From Terasakiella magnetica (GTDB taxonomy: Bacteria > Pseudomonadota > Alphaproteobacteria > Rhodospirillales > Magnetospirillaceae): 64,000 nt of DNA. The stretch spans positions 62,001 to 126,000 of the forward strand of contig CACVCF010000445.1 of NCBI GenBank assembly GCA_902729415.1, written 5' to 3'. Numbering within the stretch: position 1 is the stretch's first letter; every line of letters starts with the position of its first letter. Below are positions 45,509-55,324 of the stretch, piece by piece. The notes below the pieces were generated by a model. The model was not told the DNA's origin. It saw only the letters and a list, made by a program, of their open reading frames with translations, and did no database searches. The translations under genes were made by a program, and so were the position numbers.

Positions 45509-46261
45509 TCAGCGCCTTACTTGCCGCACGTCTGCCGCCAGCACATAGCCTCCCCCCCGCACGGTCTTGATGAGCTCGGGGTTTTTGGGATCGATCTCCA
45601 GCTTTCGTCTCAGGCGTCCTACCTGTACGTCGATGGTTCGGTCCAGTGGCCCGGCGATGCGGCCGCGAGTCAGGTCGAGGAGTTGGTCGCGGTTCAGAAC
45701 GCGCTGCGGATTGAGTAAGAAAGCCATCAGAAGGTCGAACTCCCCGCCGGTGATCTCAACCAGCACCCTGTCGGGTGAACGGAGTTGGCGGCGCCCGCCA
45801 TCCAGAGTCCAATTCGCAAAACTCAGGATATCACGGTGGGGAGCCTCACGCGGGGCAGATACGATGGCGCCCGGCTCATCGGTGGCGCGGTCATTGACTC
45901 GCCGCAGCACCGCCTTGATCCGCGCCAGCAACTCGCGGGTACTGAAGGGTTTGGCAAGATAGTCGTCGGCGCCCATTTCCAGGCCCACGACCCGGTCGGT
46001 CTCATTCCCCATGGCGGTCAGCATGATTACCGGCAGGCGTGAGGTATCGCGCAGAAACCGGCATAGCGATAAACCATCCTCGCCGGGCAGCATGAGGTCA
46101 AGAATCACCAGATCGATCTGAGTTGTATCCAAGACGGCGCGCATGGCGGCACCGTCACCGGCCGTACTGACATGGAAATCCTGCCGACCTAGGAATTCGC
46201 TGAGCAGGGCACAGATCTCCTGATCGTCATCAACCACCAGGATATGGGATTGCCGGGTCAT
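45509..46261 (-). CDS. OmpR/PhoB-family response regulator
   Basis: 250 residues. Receiver domain with phospho-acceptor Asp55 (LVILDLMLPGEDG) and a winged-helix DNA-binding domain (GGEFDLLMAFLLNPQRVLNRDQLL, then RTIDVQVGRLRRKLE). Its start overlaps the kinase stop by four bases (ATGA). It is divergent from a metal-type RND efflux operon, so control of that operon is likely but inferred. Confidence 0.95.
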   Translation of the reverse strand: MTRQSHILVVDDDQEICALLSEFLGRQDFHVSTAGDGAAMRAVLDTTQIDLVILDLMLPGEDGLSLCRFLRDTSRLPVIMLTAMGNETDRVVGLEMGADDYLAKPFSTRELLARIKAVLRRVNDRATDEPGAIVSAPREAPHRDILSFANWTLDGGRRQLRSPDRVLVEITGGEFDLLMAFLLNPQRVLNRDQLLDLTRGRIAGPLDRTIDVQVGRLRRKLEIDPKNPELIKTVRGGGYVLAADVRQVRR

Positions 46262-47637
46262 TGCTCCTGCTCCTGGGGAAGGGTGATGGTCACCCGCAGA
46301 CCTCCCTCGGCGCGGTTTTCCAGGCGGATGTCTCCGCCATGCGCTCGAACAATCGTGCGGACGACGGTCAACCCCAGGCCGATTCCTCCGGTCTTGCGAT
46401 TGCGCGAGCCTTCCAGGCGGTAAAAGGGAGTGAACACCTTGCCCATTTCGGTCTCGGGTATGCCGGGGCCATTATCGTCAACGGTGATGACGATGTTGTG
46501 GCTCACATGGCGGGCATGAACCACGGCGCGGGCGCCATAGCGGGCGGCATTCTCCACCACGTTGGCAAGGGCGCGCTTCATGGCCAGGGGGCGGCAGATG
46601 CAGATCAGGCGGCCCGGCCAATCAAACTCGGCGGGCAGGCCCATGTCGCTGGCATTGTCGCATATCGCCTCGATGGTGGCGGCAAGATCGATGGCCTGCG
46701 ACGGCTCGGTTACCGATTCTTCGCGGGCGAATTCCAGCGTCGAGGTGACCATGGCCTCCATCTCGGACAGATCGGCCAGCATCCGCCCGCTAGCCTCACC
46801 CTGGGGCAGCAACTCGGCCCTTAGCCGCAGCCGCGTGATCGGGCTGCGGAGGTCGTGGGAAATGGCGGCCAGCATGCGGGTCCGGTCGTCGACGAATCGT
46901 CGGACCCGTGATTGCATCTCATTGAAGGCTGCGACGGCCTGACGGACCTCCCGCGGCCCTTCCTCAGACAGCGGTGGAGCTTGAACGTTGCGCCCCAGCC
47001 GGTCGGCGGCGCGAGCGAAGGTGGCCAGGGGGGCCGATACCCAGCCAGCGGCCCAGCGTCCGAAGAAAAGAATGGCGGCAACCATCACCAGCGCCGACAG
47101 AACGGAATGGGGAGCCCACAATGTCGCTGGCCGGGGCATGGTGAGGTCAAATGTCGCCCATGTTCCATCGTTCAGGCGGATGGCTACGAACAAAGATTGG
47201 TCGTCGGGGAAGCCATTCATCAAACGCCACCAGAGCGAATGCTCGGCCTCGGGGCCGTGCTGATGCCGGGTGATGTGTAAGCGGTGGTGATCCAGGGGGC
47301 CAAAATAGGGTTCAAGGGCCTGATAGAGTGTGATTGTCCCGACCTCATCCTGGTGAGCCGCGGAAATGGTTGGTTTTTGCCCCAGCGTGACCGTTAGAAG
47401 CGGTGAGCCAAGGCTGCGGGCCAATCGCTCGCGCTCCTCCACCGGCGACTGGTCGAGCAATCTGGCGAAAACGGCAACCCGGTCGGCTGATAGGTCATCG
47501 CTGGTGCTGGTGATCGCCTGATGCCGGTCGGTGGATAATATGGCGGTACTGGCCATATGCGACAGCATCAACCCCACGACCAGGACTAATAACGTACGGC
47601 CAGCAATGGAATCGGGAATCAGCCTCCTCACCATCAT
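46258..47637 (-). CDS. Membrane sensor histidine kinase
   Basis: 459 residues. Two membrane helices (about 14-32 and 178-200) flank a periplasmic sensor domain, followed by HAMP, HisKA with AAISHDLRSPITRL, and the ATPase domain (NVVENAARYG, TGGIGLGLTVVR). The start is at ATG 47637 (MMVRRLIPD), behind GGAG, rather than at the long upstream extension. It is paired with the OmpR-type regulator. A CTTTGT-N11-ACAAAG inverted repeat in the gap to the divergent efflux operon (47703-47725) is a candidate operator. Confidence 0.93.
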   Translation of the reverse strand: MMVRRLIPDSIAGRTLLVLVVGLMLSHMASTAILSTDRHQAITSTSDDLSADRVAVFARLLDQSPVEERERLARSLGSPLLTVTLGQKPTISAAHQDEVGTITLYQALEPYFGPLDHHRLHITRHQHGPEAEHSLWWRLMNGFPDDQSLFVAIRLNDGTWATFDLTMPRPATLWAPHSVLSALVMVAAILFFGRWAAGWVSAPLATFARAADRLGRNVQAPPLSEEGPREVRQAVAAFNEMQSRVRRFVDDRTRMLAAISHDLRSPITRLRLRAELLPQGEASGRMLADLSEMEAMVTSTLEFAREESVTEPSQAIDLAATIEAICDNASDMGLPAEFDWPGRLICICRPLAMKRALANVVENAARYGARAVVHARHVSHNIVITVDDNGPGIPETEMGKVFTPFYRLEGSRNRKTGGIGLGLTVVRTIVRAHGGDIRLENRAEGGLRVTITLPQEQEQ

Positions 47638-47702
47638 CTTCTCCAATAAGTAAAGCCGGTGAATTTTGGCAGGAGCCGATACCCGGCGCATCCCCGTTTT
47701 CA

Positions 47703-47725
47703 CTTTGTTACGATACTTTACAAAG
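47703..47725. promoter_or_regulatory. Inverted repeat in the divergent kinase/efflux promoter region
   Basis: CTTTGT and ACAAAG are separated by 11 bases. The site is in the 149-base gap between the kinase and the efflux adaptor gene, where a response regulator would bind. Confidence 0.35.
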
Positions 47726-47786
47726 ACTCTGGCACTTCCTGCGCTATACGGATTGTCAGCGCTATCTGCGTGTCCAAGAGGAAACC

Positions 47787-49430
47787 ATGGCCCGCCTCCG
47801 CTCCCTGCCTTTTCTCCTGCCGCTCCTGCTGTTTTTTGTCGCCTTCCCCACCGCGCCGCAGGCCCATGGGGGAGAGGACCATGGTTCTCCGTCTCCCGCA
47901 AATGTTGCCGCGCCAGCGGCTTTCGCCCAATCGGGTTTTGGGGCCGATGGATCGGCCTTCCAAGTGGTCCTTTACCCGGCTGATGGCAAGACCATGGTCT
48001 ATCTCGCCGATATCGACAGCAATGCCCCGGTGACAGGAGCCTCCATCGAGGCCGAGGCCGATGGCTGGCGGGGCTCGGCCCAGGTCACGCCGGCGGATGG
48101 GGTCTATGAATTGGCCTGGATGCCGAAAGGTACGGGGGTCGATGTCTCGTTGATCGTCTCTGCCGCCGCCAAGGACGATCTGCTGTTGGTTCAAGGCGTG
48201 CGGCCCCTTTCTCCGTCGGGACACCCTATGGAAACCACGGAGCCGCCCCCCTCCCACTGGACCCATTGGACCGGTGGCGGCCTCATAGGAGCGGCGGTGG
48301 TCGTGGTGGCACTGCTTTTCTCCCGTCGCCGCCGAGCCTCCGCCATCGTGCTGGCCTCGCTATTGGCGGCCGGTCCTGCCTTGGCTCATGGCGGCGAGGA
48401 TCACGGCACGCCCCAGCCTGCGCAGGCACAGATCCAGCCTGGGCAACCTATCGCCATGTCCAAGTCGACCCAATTCCTGCTGGGTATCCGCACGGAGAAG
48501 ATCGAGCCGCGCGAGGCTGCCGATACCGTCCGCGTGGTGGGGCGGGTGATTCCCGATCCCGGCGGCTATGCCCGGATCCAGCCGTCGCAACCGGCCCGCA
48601 TCGTTGCCGATCCCAACTTTCCCATTCCGGTTCCAGGCCAAGTGGTCAAACGCGGCCAGGTTCTTGCGGTGCTGGAACCGACGCTCACCAATCTGGAGCG
48701 TGGTGACAAGCGTTCGTCGCTGTCGCGGATCGAAAGCGAACTTGCCATTGCCGAACGCGAACTGATGCGTGAAGTGGCTCTTGGCGCCTTGGTCCCCGCC
48801 AAGCAGGTGGAAACCACCCGTATCCGCCTTGACCAATTGCGGCGCGAGCGGGCCCAGATCGCCGGAACCTCGTTGGGGCGTGAACTCCTGCTCGCCCCGG
48901 TTGACGGCGTGATTACCGACGTGCATGTGGTGCCGGGTGAGGTGGTTGGCCCCACCCAGGCCCTGGTGGAAGTGGTCGACCCGGCATTGCTGCGGGTGGA
49001 AGCCGTCATCCACGATCTGCTTCTGGCCCGGAAGGTTTCCAGTGCCCAGGCAGCCAGCAAGCTGCTTCCCGGCGAAATCTTTCCGCTGACTCTGCTGGGG
49101 GTATCGCCACGCATGGACCCCTTGGATCAGGGAGTCCATGCGGTGTTTAAGGTCCATGGCGGACAGGCCGACAGTTTGAGCATCGGCATGCCGGTGGATG
49201 TCTATCTCGCTACCGGCGCCGTACGGTTGCGCACGGCGGTACCCCGCGATGCCATCGCCGAGATGGGGGGGCGCCAAGTGGTGTTCGTGCGTACTGCGCC
49301 GGAAACCTTCGAGGCCAGACCGATCAAGGTGGAACGGATCGTCGGCCCGCTGGCCGAGATATCGGAAGGCGTTAATCCGGGCGACCGGGTGGTGACCCAG
49401 GGCATCGAGCAATTGCGGGCCGGGAGGTAA
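47787..49430 (+). CDS. RND efflux adaptor (CusB/CzcB-type) with an N-terminal HGGEDHG domain
   Basis: 547 residues. Residues 1-27 are a signal peptide ending at QAHGGEDHG. A beta-rich domain of about 120 residues follows, then a membrane helix (about 158-172), an RRRR loop, and a second hydrophobic stretch that looks like another signal peptide (ASAIVLASLLAAGPALA) ending at a second HGGEDHG. The remainder is a HlyD/CusB-type adaptor with barrel-sandwich and hairpin parts (RIVADPNFPIPVPGQVVKRG; ELLLAPVDGVITDVHVVPG). It appears to be a fusion of two secreted-protein genes. The next gene, the pump, starts four bases after the stop. Confidence 0.85.
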   Translation: MARLRSLPFLLPLLLFFVAFPTAPQAHGGEDHGSPSPANVAAPAAFAQSGFGADGSAFQVVLYPADGKTMVYLADIDSNAPVTGASIEAEADGWRGSAQVTPADGVYELAWMPKGTGVDVSLIVSAAAKDDLLLVQGVRPLSPSGHPMETTEPPPSHWTHWTGGGLIGAAVVVVALLFSRRRRASAIVLASLLAAGPALAHGGEDHGTPQPAQAQIQPGQPIAMSKSTQFLLGIRTEKIEPREAADTVRVVGRVIPDPGGYARIQPSQPARIVADPNFPIPVPGQVVKRGQVLAVLEPTLTNLERGDKRSSLSRIESELAIAERELMREVALGALVPAKQVETTRIRLDQLRRERAQIAGTSLGRELLLAPVDGVITDVHVVPGEVVGPTQALVEVVDPALLRVEAVIHDLLLARKVSSAQAASKLLPGEIFPLTLLGVSPRMDPLDQGVHAVFKVHGGQADSLSIGMPVDVYLATGAVRLRTAVPRDAIAEMGGRQVVFVRTAPETFEARPIKVERIVGPLAEISEGVNPGDRVVTQGIEQLRAGR

Positions 49431-49434
49431 CCCC

Positions 49435-52400
49435 ATGTTCGACCGCATCATCGCCTTCAGCCTGACTCACCGGCTGTTCGTCCTGGCCTTCGCTCTGATC
49501 CTGGTGATCTATGGCGGTTGGACCATGAGCCGATTGCCGGTGGATGTTTTTCCCGACCTCAACCGTCCCACCGTCACCATCATGACCGAGGCCTCGGGGC
49601 TTGCCCCCGAGGAGGTGGAGACACTGGTCACCCGCCCGGTGGAGACCGCCATGAACGGCGCCCCTGGCGTCACGCGGGTTCGCTCGACCTCGGGAATCGG
49701 TCTGTCCATCGTCTTCGTGGAGTTCGACTGGGGCACCGAGATCTACCGCAACCGCCAATTGGTGTCCGAGCGTCTATCCACCGTCAAGGACCAGCTTCCC
49801 GTCGGCATTTCTCCGGTGATGGGGCCGGTGTCGTCCATCATGGGCGAGATTATGCTGATCGGCATGCGGTCCGAGACCGGCGCCACCTCGCCCATGGATG
49901 TCCGCAGTCTGGCCGACTGGCTGATCCGGCCGCGCCTGCTCTCTATTTCCGGCATTGCCCAGATCATCCCCATCGGTGGGGAGGTCAAGCAGTATCAGGT
50001 AATGGTGTCGCCATCACGGCTTTCGGCTTTCGGCCTGTCCTACAATGATCTGAGCGTGGCCCTGGCGGGCTTTGCCCGCAACACCACCGGCGGCTTCCTG
50101 GAGCAGCGGACCAGTGAATTCCTGATCCGAAATCTGGGCCAGACCGTGCAACTGGATGACCTTCGCAACACCGTGGTGGCATGGCGCAACAATGCTCCCA
50201 TTACCGTCGATCAGGTGGCGGAGGTCCGTTTCGGCGCCGGGATCAAGCGTGGAGATGCCTCGGTCAATGCCTCTCCGGCTGTGATCTTGGCGGTACAAAA
50301 GCAACCGGGCGCCAATACCGTGGCCTTGACCCGGCAGGTGGAGGCCGCCCTGGCCGAGTTGAAGCGGGCGCTGCCGCCTGATGTCAAGGCCGATCATATC
50401 TTGTTTAAGCAGGCTGATTTCATCGAGCGCGCGGTGGATAATGTGGAAGAGGCTCTTCGTGACGGAGCCATTCTGGTAACCATCGTTCTGTTCGCCTTCC
50501 TGATGAACATGCGCACCACCTTCATCAGCCTGACCGCCATTCCGTTATCCATCGTCGCCACCGCCCTGGTGTTCCACCAGATGGGCCTGTCCATCAACAC
50601 CATGACCCTGGGTGGTCTGGCGGTGGCCATCGGCGAGTTGGTGGATGATGCGGTGGTCGATGTGGAGAATATCCTGCGCCGCTTGCGCGAAAATGCCCAT
50701 TTGGCGATGCCGCGCCCGGTGACGGACGTGATCCGAAGCGCTTCGTCCGAAGTCCGTAATTCCATCGTCTATGCCACTATTATCGTGGTCTTGGTCTTCA
50801 TCCCCCTCTTCGCCCTGTCGGGTATCGAAGGACGCCTGTTCACGCCGCTGGGCGTCGCCTATGTGGTATCGATCCTGGCCTCATTGCTGGTGTCGCTGAC
50901 CGTCACCCCGGCGCTGTCCTACTATCTGCTCCCCAAGGCCAAGGCCATCGCTCATGGCGATTCCTGGCTGGTGCGGAAGCTGAAGGCGGTGGATCTAAAA
51001 GTCCTGCACTGGTCCTTCGCCAATCCTCGCAAGGTCATCATTCCCGCATTGATTCTGGTGGTGATCACCACCGCTTCGGTGCCGTTCCTGGGGCGCGCCT
51101 TCCTTCCGTCGTTCAACGAAGGCACGGTAACGATCAACGTCATCTTGCCGCCTGGAACCTCGCTGTCGGAATCCAACCGTATCGGCACGATTGCCGAGCG
51201 GCTGATGCTGGATGTTCCCGAGGTAATTTCCACCGGGCGCCGGACCGGCCGCGCCGAGTTGGACGAGCATGCCGAAGGCGTCCACTACACTGAGATCGAC
51301 GTGGACCTGAAGGCCTCAAAGCGAGGCCGCGAGGCCATCTTGGCGAACCTCCGGTCCCAGTTGGCCCGTATTCCCGGTATCAGCGTCAATATCGGCCAGC
51401 CCATCTCGCACCGCCTCGACCACTTGCTGTCTGGGGTGCGGGCCGAAATCGCGGTCAAGATCTTCGGTGATGATCTCGATACCTTGCGCTCGCTGGCCGA
51501 GCAGGCGCGCGGCCGTATGGCCGACATTGCGGGCATGACCGATCTTCAGGTGGAAAAGCAGGTTCTGATTCCCCAACTCCAACTCCGACTCGACCGAGCC
51601 GAGGCCAAGAAATACGGCCTCACCCTCGACCAACTGACCGAGACCCTGGAAGCCGCTCTGAACGGCAAGACCGTCAGCCAGGTCAGGGACGGCCAGCGCA
51701 CCTTCAATGTGGTGCTGCGTCTGGCCGAGGATTGGCGGGCCCATAGCGCCGATTTCCGCCAGATCCTGGTCGATACCCCCGCAGGCAAGGTGCCGTTGTC
51801 GCTGCTGGCCGAGGTGGTGGAGACCAAGGGGCCCAATATCATCAACCGCGACAACATGCAGCGCCGCATTGTGGTGCTGGCCAATACTCATGGCCGTGAC
51901 ATGGCGGCGATCATTGCCGATGTGCAGAGCCAGTTGGGGGCCATGCCCCTGCCTCAAGGCTATTACGTCACCTATGAGGGCCAGTTCAAGAGCCAGCAGG
52001 AGGCCAGTCGATTGATTGCCCTGCTGGCGCTGGTATCGCTGGCCGGTGTCTTTGTCGTGCTCTACAGCCACTTCAAATCGGCCCGGCTGGCCTTGGTGAT
52101 TATGGGCAATATCCCCATGGCCCTGGTGGGCAGCGTTGCCGCCATCTGGTTGACGGATCAGACGCTGAGTGTCGCCAGTCTGGTCGGCTTTATCACCCTG
52201 ACCGGTATCGCCGCTCGAAACGGCATCATGAAGGTATCGCACTATCTCCATCTGATCGAATACGAGGGCGAGAGCTTTGGCCCCGCCATGGTGGTGCGCG
52301 GTTCACTGGAACGCCTGACCCCGGTGCTGATGACGGCTCTGGTGGCGGCGCTTGCCTTGGTCCCACTGGTTCTGGGGGGTGGCGATCCCGGTAAGGAAAT

Positions 52401-53337
52401 CTTGCATCCGGTCGCGGTGGTGATCTTTGGCGGGCTGATGTCGTCCACCCTCCTCGACACAATCGTCACCCCGGTTGTCTTTTTGCTGGTGGCCCGTTCT
52501 TCGGTCGAGGGGGGGCGGCGGTCACGCCTCTCTCAAGGCGGTCGCGCCATGACCTCGCTTCCCACACAGTCCAACTTGGAGAGAAAGACCATGAAGACCT
52601 TCGCAGGCCTTGCCATCGCTTTCGCCCTGGCTGGTTCGGCGGCTCCTGCCCTCGCTCACGGCACCGTCACCGCCTGGTATGGCGGTCAGATCGCTGAGAG
52701 CGGTGATGTCCGTATTGAATTTGCGGTCAGGGATGGCGTTATCCACGCTTGGGTACGCAATCATGATGACAAGCCGGTCGCCGCGACCGGCAAGGCCACG
52801 CTGTTGGTGGGCGGCAAGAAGGTTGATGTGACCTTCAAGCCCGATGGCGAGGCACTCTCGGCCGAAGCTCCGGTAAAAGCCGCCGATAAGGTCGCAGCCA
52901 TCCTGGCGCTTTCCGTTGATGGCAAGCCGCTTTCCACTCGCTTTGGACAAGAGGCGGTGGTGATCCCTCAACTATCGTCCCAGGGTCAGGCAGGAAAGCA
53001 GGCCTTCGAACAGGTCTGCGCCATCTGTCATGGCACCGCCTTGCGCGGCTCGGACAATGCCCCGCCGCTGCTCCATCCCTTCTATGCCCCCGGCTCCAGC
53101 CATGGTGACGATGTCATTCTTGCCGCGGTGCGGGCCGGCGCTAAAAGCCATATGTGGAAGTTCGGCGACATGCCCAAGCCCGAAGGTCTGAAGCCGGGCC
53201 AGGAGAACGATATCCTGGTCTATCTCCGCGCCATACAGGCCGCCAACGGTCTGGCTGGAACCGTTACCCCGCCCACGTCTATGCCCATGGGGCAAAGTTC
53301 GGCGCCCATGGACCATTCAGGCCATAGGTCTCACTAG
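49435..53337 (+). CDS. CusA/CzcA-type RND efflux pump continuous with a C-terminal cytochrome c domain
   Basis: 1300 residues. Residues 1-1035 are an RND pump of the heavy-metal-efflux kind (MFDRIIAFSLTHRLFV start; GELVDDAVVDVENI in helix 4). The frame then continues through a short basic linker to MKTFAGLAIAFALAGSAAPALA, which looks like a signal peptide at residues 1053-1074. A beta-domain follows, and then a heme motif CAICH near residue 1195 with a Met in a GDMPKPEG loop. ATG 52591 has GGAGAG seven bases upstream, so the cytochrome part (248 residues) may also be made separately. The end is near the integrase remnant. Confidence 0.85.
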   Translation: MFDRIIAFSLTHRLFVLAFALILVIYGGWTMSRLPVDVFPDLNRPTVTIMTEASGLAPEEVETLVTRPVETAMNGAPGVTRVRSTSGIGLSIVFVEFDWGTEIYRNRQLVSERLSTVKDQLPVGISPVMGPVSSIMGEIMLIGMRSETGATSPMDVRSLADWLIRPRLLSISGIAQIIPIGGEVKQYQVMVSPSRLSAFGLSYNDLSVALAGFARNTTGGFLEQRTSEFLIRNLGQTVQLDDLRNTVVAWRNNAPITVDQVAEVRFGAGIKRGDASVNASPAVILAVQKQPGANTVALTRQVEAALAELKRALPPDVKADHILFKQADFIERAVDNVEEALRDGAILVTIVLFAFLMNMRTTFISLTAIPLSIVATALVFHQMGLSINTMTLGGLAVAIGELVDDAVVDVENILRRLRENAHLAMPRPVTDVIRSASSEVRNSIVYATIIVVLVFIPLFALSGIEGRLFTPLGVAYVVSILASLLVSLTVTPALSYYLLPKAKAIAHGDSWLVRKLKAVDLKVLHWSFANPRKVIIPALILVVITTASVPFLGRAFLPSFNEGTVTINVILPPGTSLSESNRIGTIAERLMLDVPEVISTGRRTGRAELDEHAEGVHYTEIDVDLKASKRGREAILANLRSQLARIPGISVNIGQPISHRLDHLLSGVRAEIAVKIFGDDLDTLRSLAEQARGRMADIAGMTDLQVEKQVLIPQLQLRLDRAEAKKYGLTLDQLTETLEAALNGKTVSQVRDGQRTFNVVLRLAEDWRAHSADFRQILVDTPAGKVPLSLLAEVVETKGPNIINRDNMQRRIVVLANTHGRDMAAIIADVQSQLGAMPLPQGYYVTYEGQFKSQQEASRLIALLALVSLAGVFVVLYSHFKSARLALVIMGNIPMALVGSVAAIWLTDQTLSVASLVGFITLTGIAARNGIMKVSHYLHLIEYEGESFGPAMVVRGSLERLTPVLMTALVAALALVPLVLGGGDPGKEILHPVAVVIFGGLMSSTLLDTIVTPVVFLLVARSSVEGGRRSRLSQGGRAMTSLPTQSNLERKTMKTFAGLAIAFALAGSAAPALAHGTVTAWYGGQIAESGDVRIEFAVRDGVIHAWVRNHDDKPVAATGKATLLVGGKKVDVTFKPDGEALSAEAPVKAADKVAAILALSVDGKPLSTRFGQEAVVIPQLSSQGQAGKQAFEQVCAICHGTALRGSDNAPPLLHPFYAPGSSHGDDVILAAVRAGAKSHMWKFGDMPKPEGLKPGQENDILVYLRAIQAANGLAGTVTPPTSMPMGQSSAPMDHSGHRSH

Positions 53338-53512
53338 TGTTCCGATTCGGAAGTTCGTAGCAGTGTTTTAAGGCTTCTTCCGAACTTCCGATCCGGTCGC
53401 CACACGAGTGCACTGGCATCTTGGCGGTGCCGCTGGACTGGCGGACCTTATGGCCCTTGAAGGTGAATTCGATCTGCCAGTGGGGAGATCCCTCACGCTT
53501 GAACACGGTCAT
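53279..53512 (-). pseudogene. Truncated phage/island-type tyrosine recombinase N-terminus
   Basis: The first 31 codons read MTVFKREGSPHWQIEFTFKG then HKVRQSSGTAK, a pattern common at the N-terminus of tyrosine integrases. GGGGGAGG sits five bases before the ATG. After about 53420 the sequence no longer resembles an integrase and the frame ends at 53279, inside the cytochrome gene 3' end. The catalytic domain is missing, so it is a remnant. It lies 125 bases downstream of guaA, a known island insertion site. Confidence 0.6.
53348..53390. repeat. Inverted repeat at the end of the efflux operon
   Basis: CGGAAGTTCG (53348-53357) and CGAACTTCCG (53381-53390) are perfect 10-base arms, and pairing continues imperfectly outside them. 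It lies just after the pump-cytochrome stop. It may be a terminator-like structure or the scar of a mobile element that truncated the integrase. Confidence 0.45.
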
Positions 53513-53578
53513 TCCAGCCTCCCCCTGTGCGGACAACCACACACAAAATCACACACAGGAGAGAACGGCACGGCCAGG

Positions 53579-53616
53579 AGCCGACAGCAAGAAGGCTCCC
53601 GCAGGAGCCCTCTGTC
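53579..53616 (-). terminator. Hairpin downstream of guaA
   Basis: Nested stems, GGCTCC/GGAGCC (53594-53609) inside GACAG/CTGTC, lie about 20 bases after the guaA stop on the minus strand. It is followed by TTCTT rather than a clean T-run. The rest of 53338-53637 holds the integrase remnant, an inverted repeat and a CACACA/CACACA direct repeat. Confidence 0.45.
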
Positions 53617-53637
53617 ATCGGCTAAGGGATTGAAAAA

Positions 53638-55191
53638 TCATTCCCATTCGATGGTGCCCGGCGGCTTCGACGTAATGTCGTAGGTCACCCGGTTGATGCC
53701 TTTGACCTCGTTGATGATGCGGCTGGCGACGCGGCCGATGAAGGCCATGTCGAAGGGATAGAAATCGGCGGTCATGCCGTCGGTGGAGGTGACGGCGCGC
53801 AGCGCGCAGGCGTAGTCGTAGGAGCGGGAATCGCCCATCACGCCCACGGTGCGCACCGGCAACAGCACGGCGAAGGCCTGCCAGATGACGTCGTAAAGAC
53901 CGGCCTTGCGGATCTCGTCGAGATAGATGGCATCGGCCTTACGCAGGATGTCGAGGTTTTCCCGCGTCAGCGGCTGGCCGGGAACACGAATGGCGAGGCC
54001 GGGGCCAGGGAAGGGGTGGCGGCCCACCATCTCGTCGGGCAGGCCCAATTCGCGGCCCAGCACCCGGACTTCATCCTTGAACAGCTCGCGCAGCGGCTCG
54101 ACCAGCTTCATGTTCATGCGTTCGGGCAGGCCGCCCACATTGTGGTGGCTCTTGATGGTGACCGAGGGGCCGCCGGTGAAGCTGACCGATTCGATGACGT
54201 CGGGGTAAAGGGTGCCCTGGGCCAGGAAGTCGGCGCCGCCGACGGCGCGGGCCTCTTCCTCGAACACGTCGATGAAGGTAGCGCCGACGATCTTGCGCTT
54301 TTTCTCGGGGTCGGTTTCCCCCGCAAGCTTGGACAGGAACAGCTCGGAGGCGTCCTTGTGGACCAGCTTGATATTAAAGCGGTCACGGAAGACGCTGACC
54401 ACCTGCTCGGACTCGCCCGAGCGCATGAAGCCGGTATCGACGAAGACGCAAGTCAGCTGGTCGCCGATGGCTTCGTGCAGCAGTGCCGCCACCACCGAGG
54501 AATCGACGCCGCCCGACAGACCGCAGATCACCCGGCCCTTGCCCACCTGAGCCCGCACCTTGGCGATCTCCTGGGCGCGGAAGGCCTTCATGGTCCAATC
54601 CCCGGCACAGCCCGCGATCTTGTGGACGAAATTGGACAGCAATTGCGTCCCGGCGGGGGTGTGAACCACTTCGGGATGGAACTGGACGCCATAGATGCGG
54701 CGCTGGTCATTGGCGATGGCGGCGAACGGCGCGCCTTCGGAGGTGCCCACCACCCGGAAGCCCTCGGGCAGGGCGGTGACGCGGTCGCCATGGCTCATCC
54801 ACACCTGAAGCTCGGTACCCTTGCTGCCGATGCCCTCAAACAGGGCGCAGGCATCCATCAGGGTCAGAGTGGCGCGGCCGAATTCACGGTGATCGCCGGG
54901 CTCGACCTTGCCGCCCAACTGTTCGCACAAGGTCTGCTGGCCATAACAGATGCCGAGGATGGGCAGCCCCAGGTCGAACAGCGCCTGCGGCGCGCGCGGC
55001 GAACCGAAATCGGCCACCGAGGCCGGACCACCCGACAGGATCACCCCCTTGGGGGCAAAGGCCGTGATGGATTCGGCGCTGACCCGGTTGAAGGGGTGGA
55101 TTTCGCAATAGACACCGGCCTCGCGGACACGGCGCGCGATCAACTGGGTCACCTGGGAGCCGAAATCGACGATCAGGACACGGTCGGACAT
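53638..55191 (-). CDS. guaA: GMP synthase (glutamine-hydrolysing)
   Basis: 517 residues. The glutaminase domain has the catalytic Cys in GICYGQQ and His in QFHPEV. The ATP pyrophosphatase domain has SGGVDSSV, and the dimer domain ends [17 protein letters not shown], as is universal. Converts XMP to GMP. The start at ATG 55191 ([13 protein letters not shown]) follows GGAGGAACC; the longer frame upstream is rejected. The 3' end is next to a truncated integrase. Confidence 0.98.
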   Translation of the reverse strand: MSDRVLIVDFGSQVTQLIARRVREAGVYCEIHPFNRVSAESITAFAPKGVILSGGPASVADFGSPRAPQALFDLGLPILGICYGQQTLCEQLGGKVEPGDHREFGRATLTLMDACALFEGIGSKGTELQVWMSHGDRVTALPEGFRVVGTSEGAPFAAIANDQRRIYGVQFHPEVVHTPAGTQLLSNFVHKIAGCAGDWTMKAFRAQEIAKVRAQVGKGRVICGLSGGVDSSVVAALLHEAIGDQLTCVFVDTGFMRSGESEQVVSVFRDRFNIKLVHKDASELFLSKLAGETDPEKKRKIVGATFIDVFEEEARAVGGADFLAQGTLYPDVIESVSFTGGPSVTIKSHHNVGGLPERMNMKLVEPLRELFKDEVRVLGRELGLPDEMVGRHPFPGPGLAIRVPGQPLTRENLDILRKADAIYLDEIRKAGLYDVIWQAFAVLLPVRTVGVMGDSRSYDYACALRAVTSTDGMTADFYPFDMAFIGRVASRIINEVKGINRVTYDITSKPPGTIEWE

Positions 55192-55324
55192 GGTTCCTCC
55201 GGGGGGGATGGGGCGAGCGGACTTTAGCCCCCCCAACAGTGCGGAGCAAGCCCGCTTGGCAGGGGTCAATTCCGGTGGAGGCAAAGCCGTGTTAGGCTGC
55301 GCCGCTCTCGTGTCTCACCCCCAT

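Noticed and set aside
53638..53660. Attachment-site direct repeat of the guaA 3' end
   Set aside because: No second exact copy of the end of guaA was found in the window by eye.
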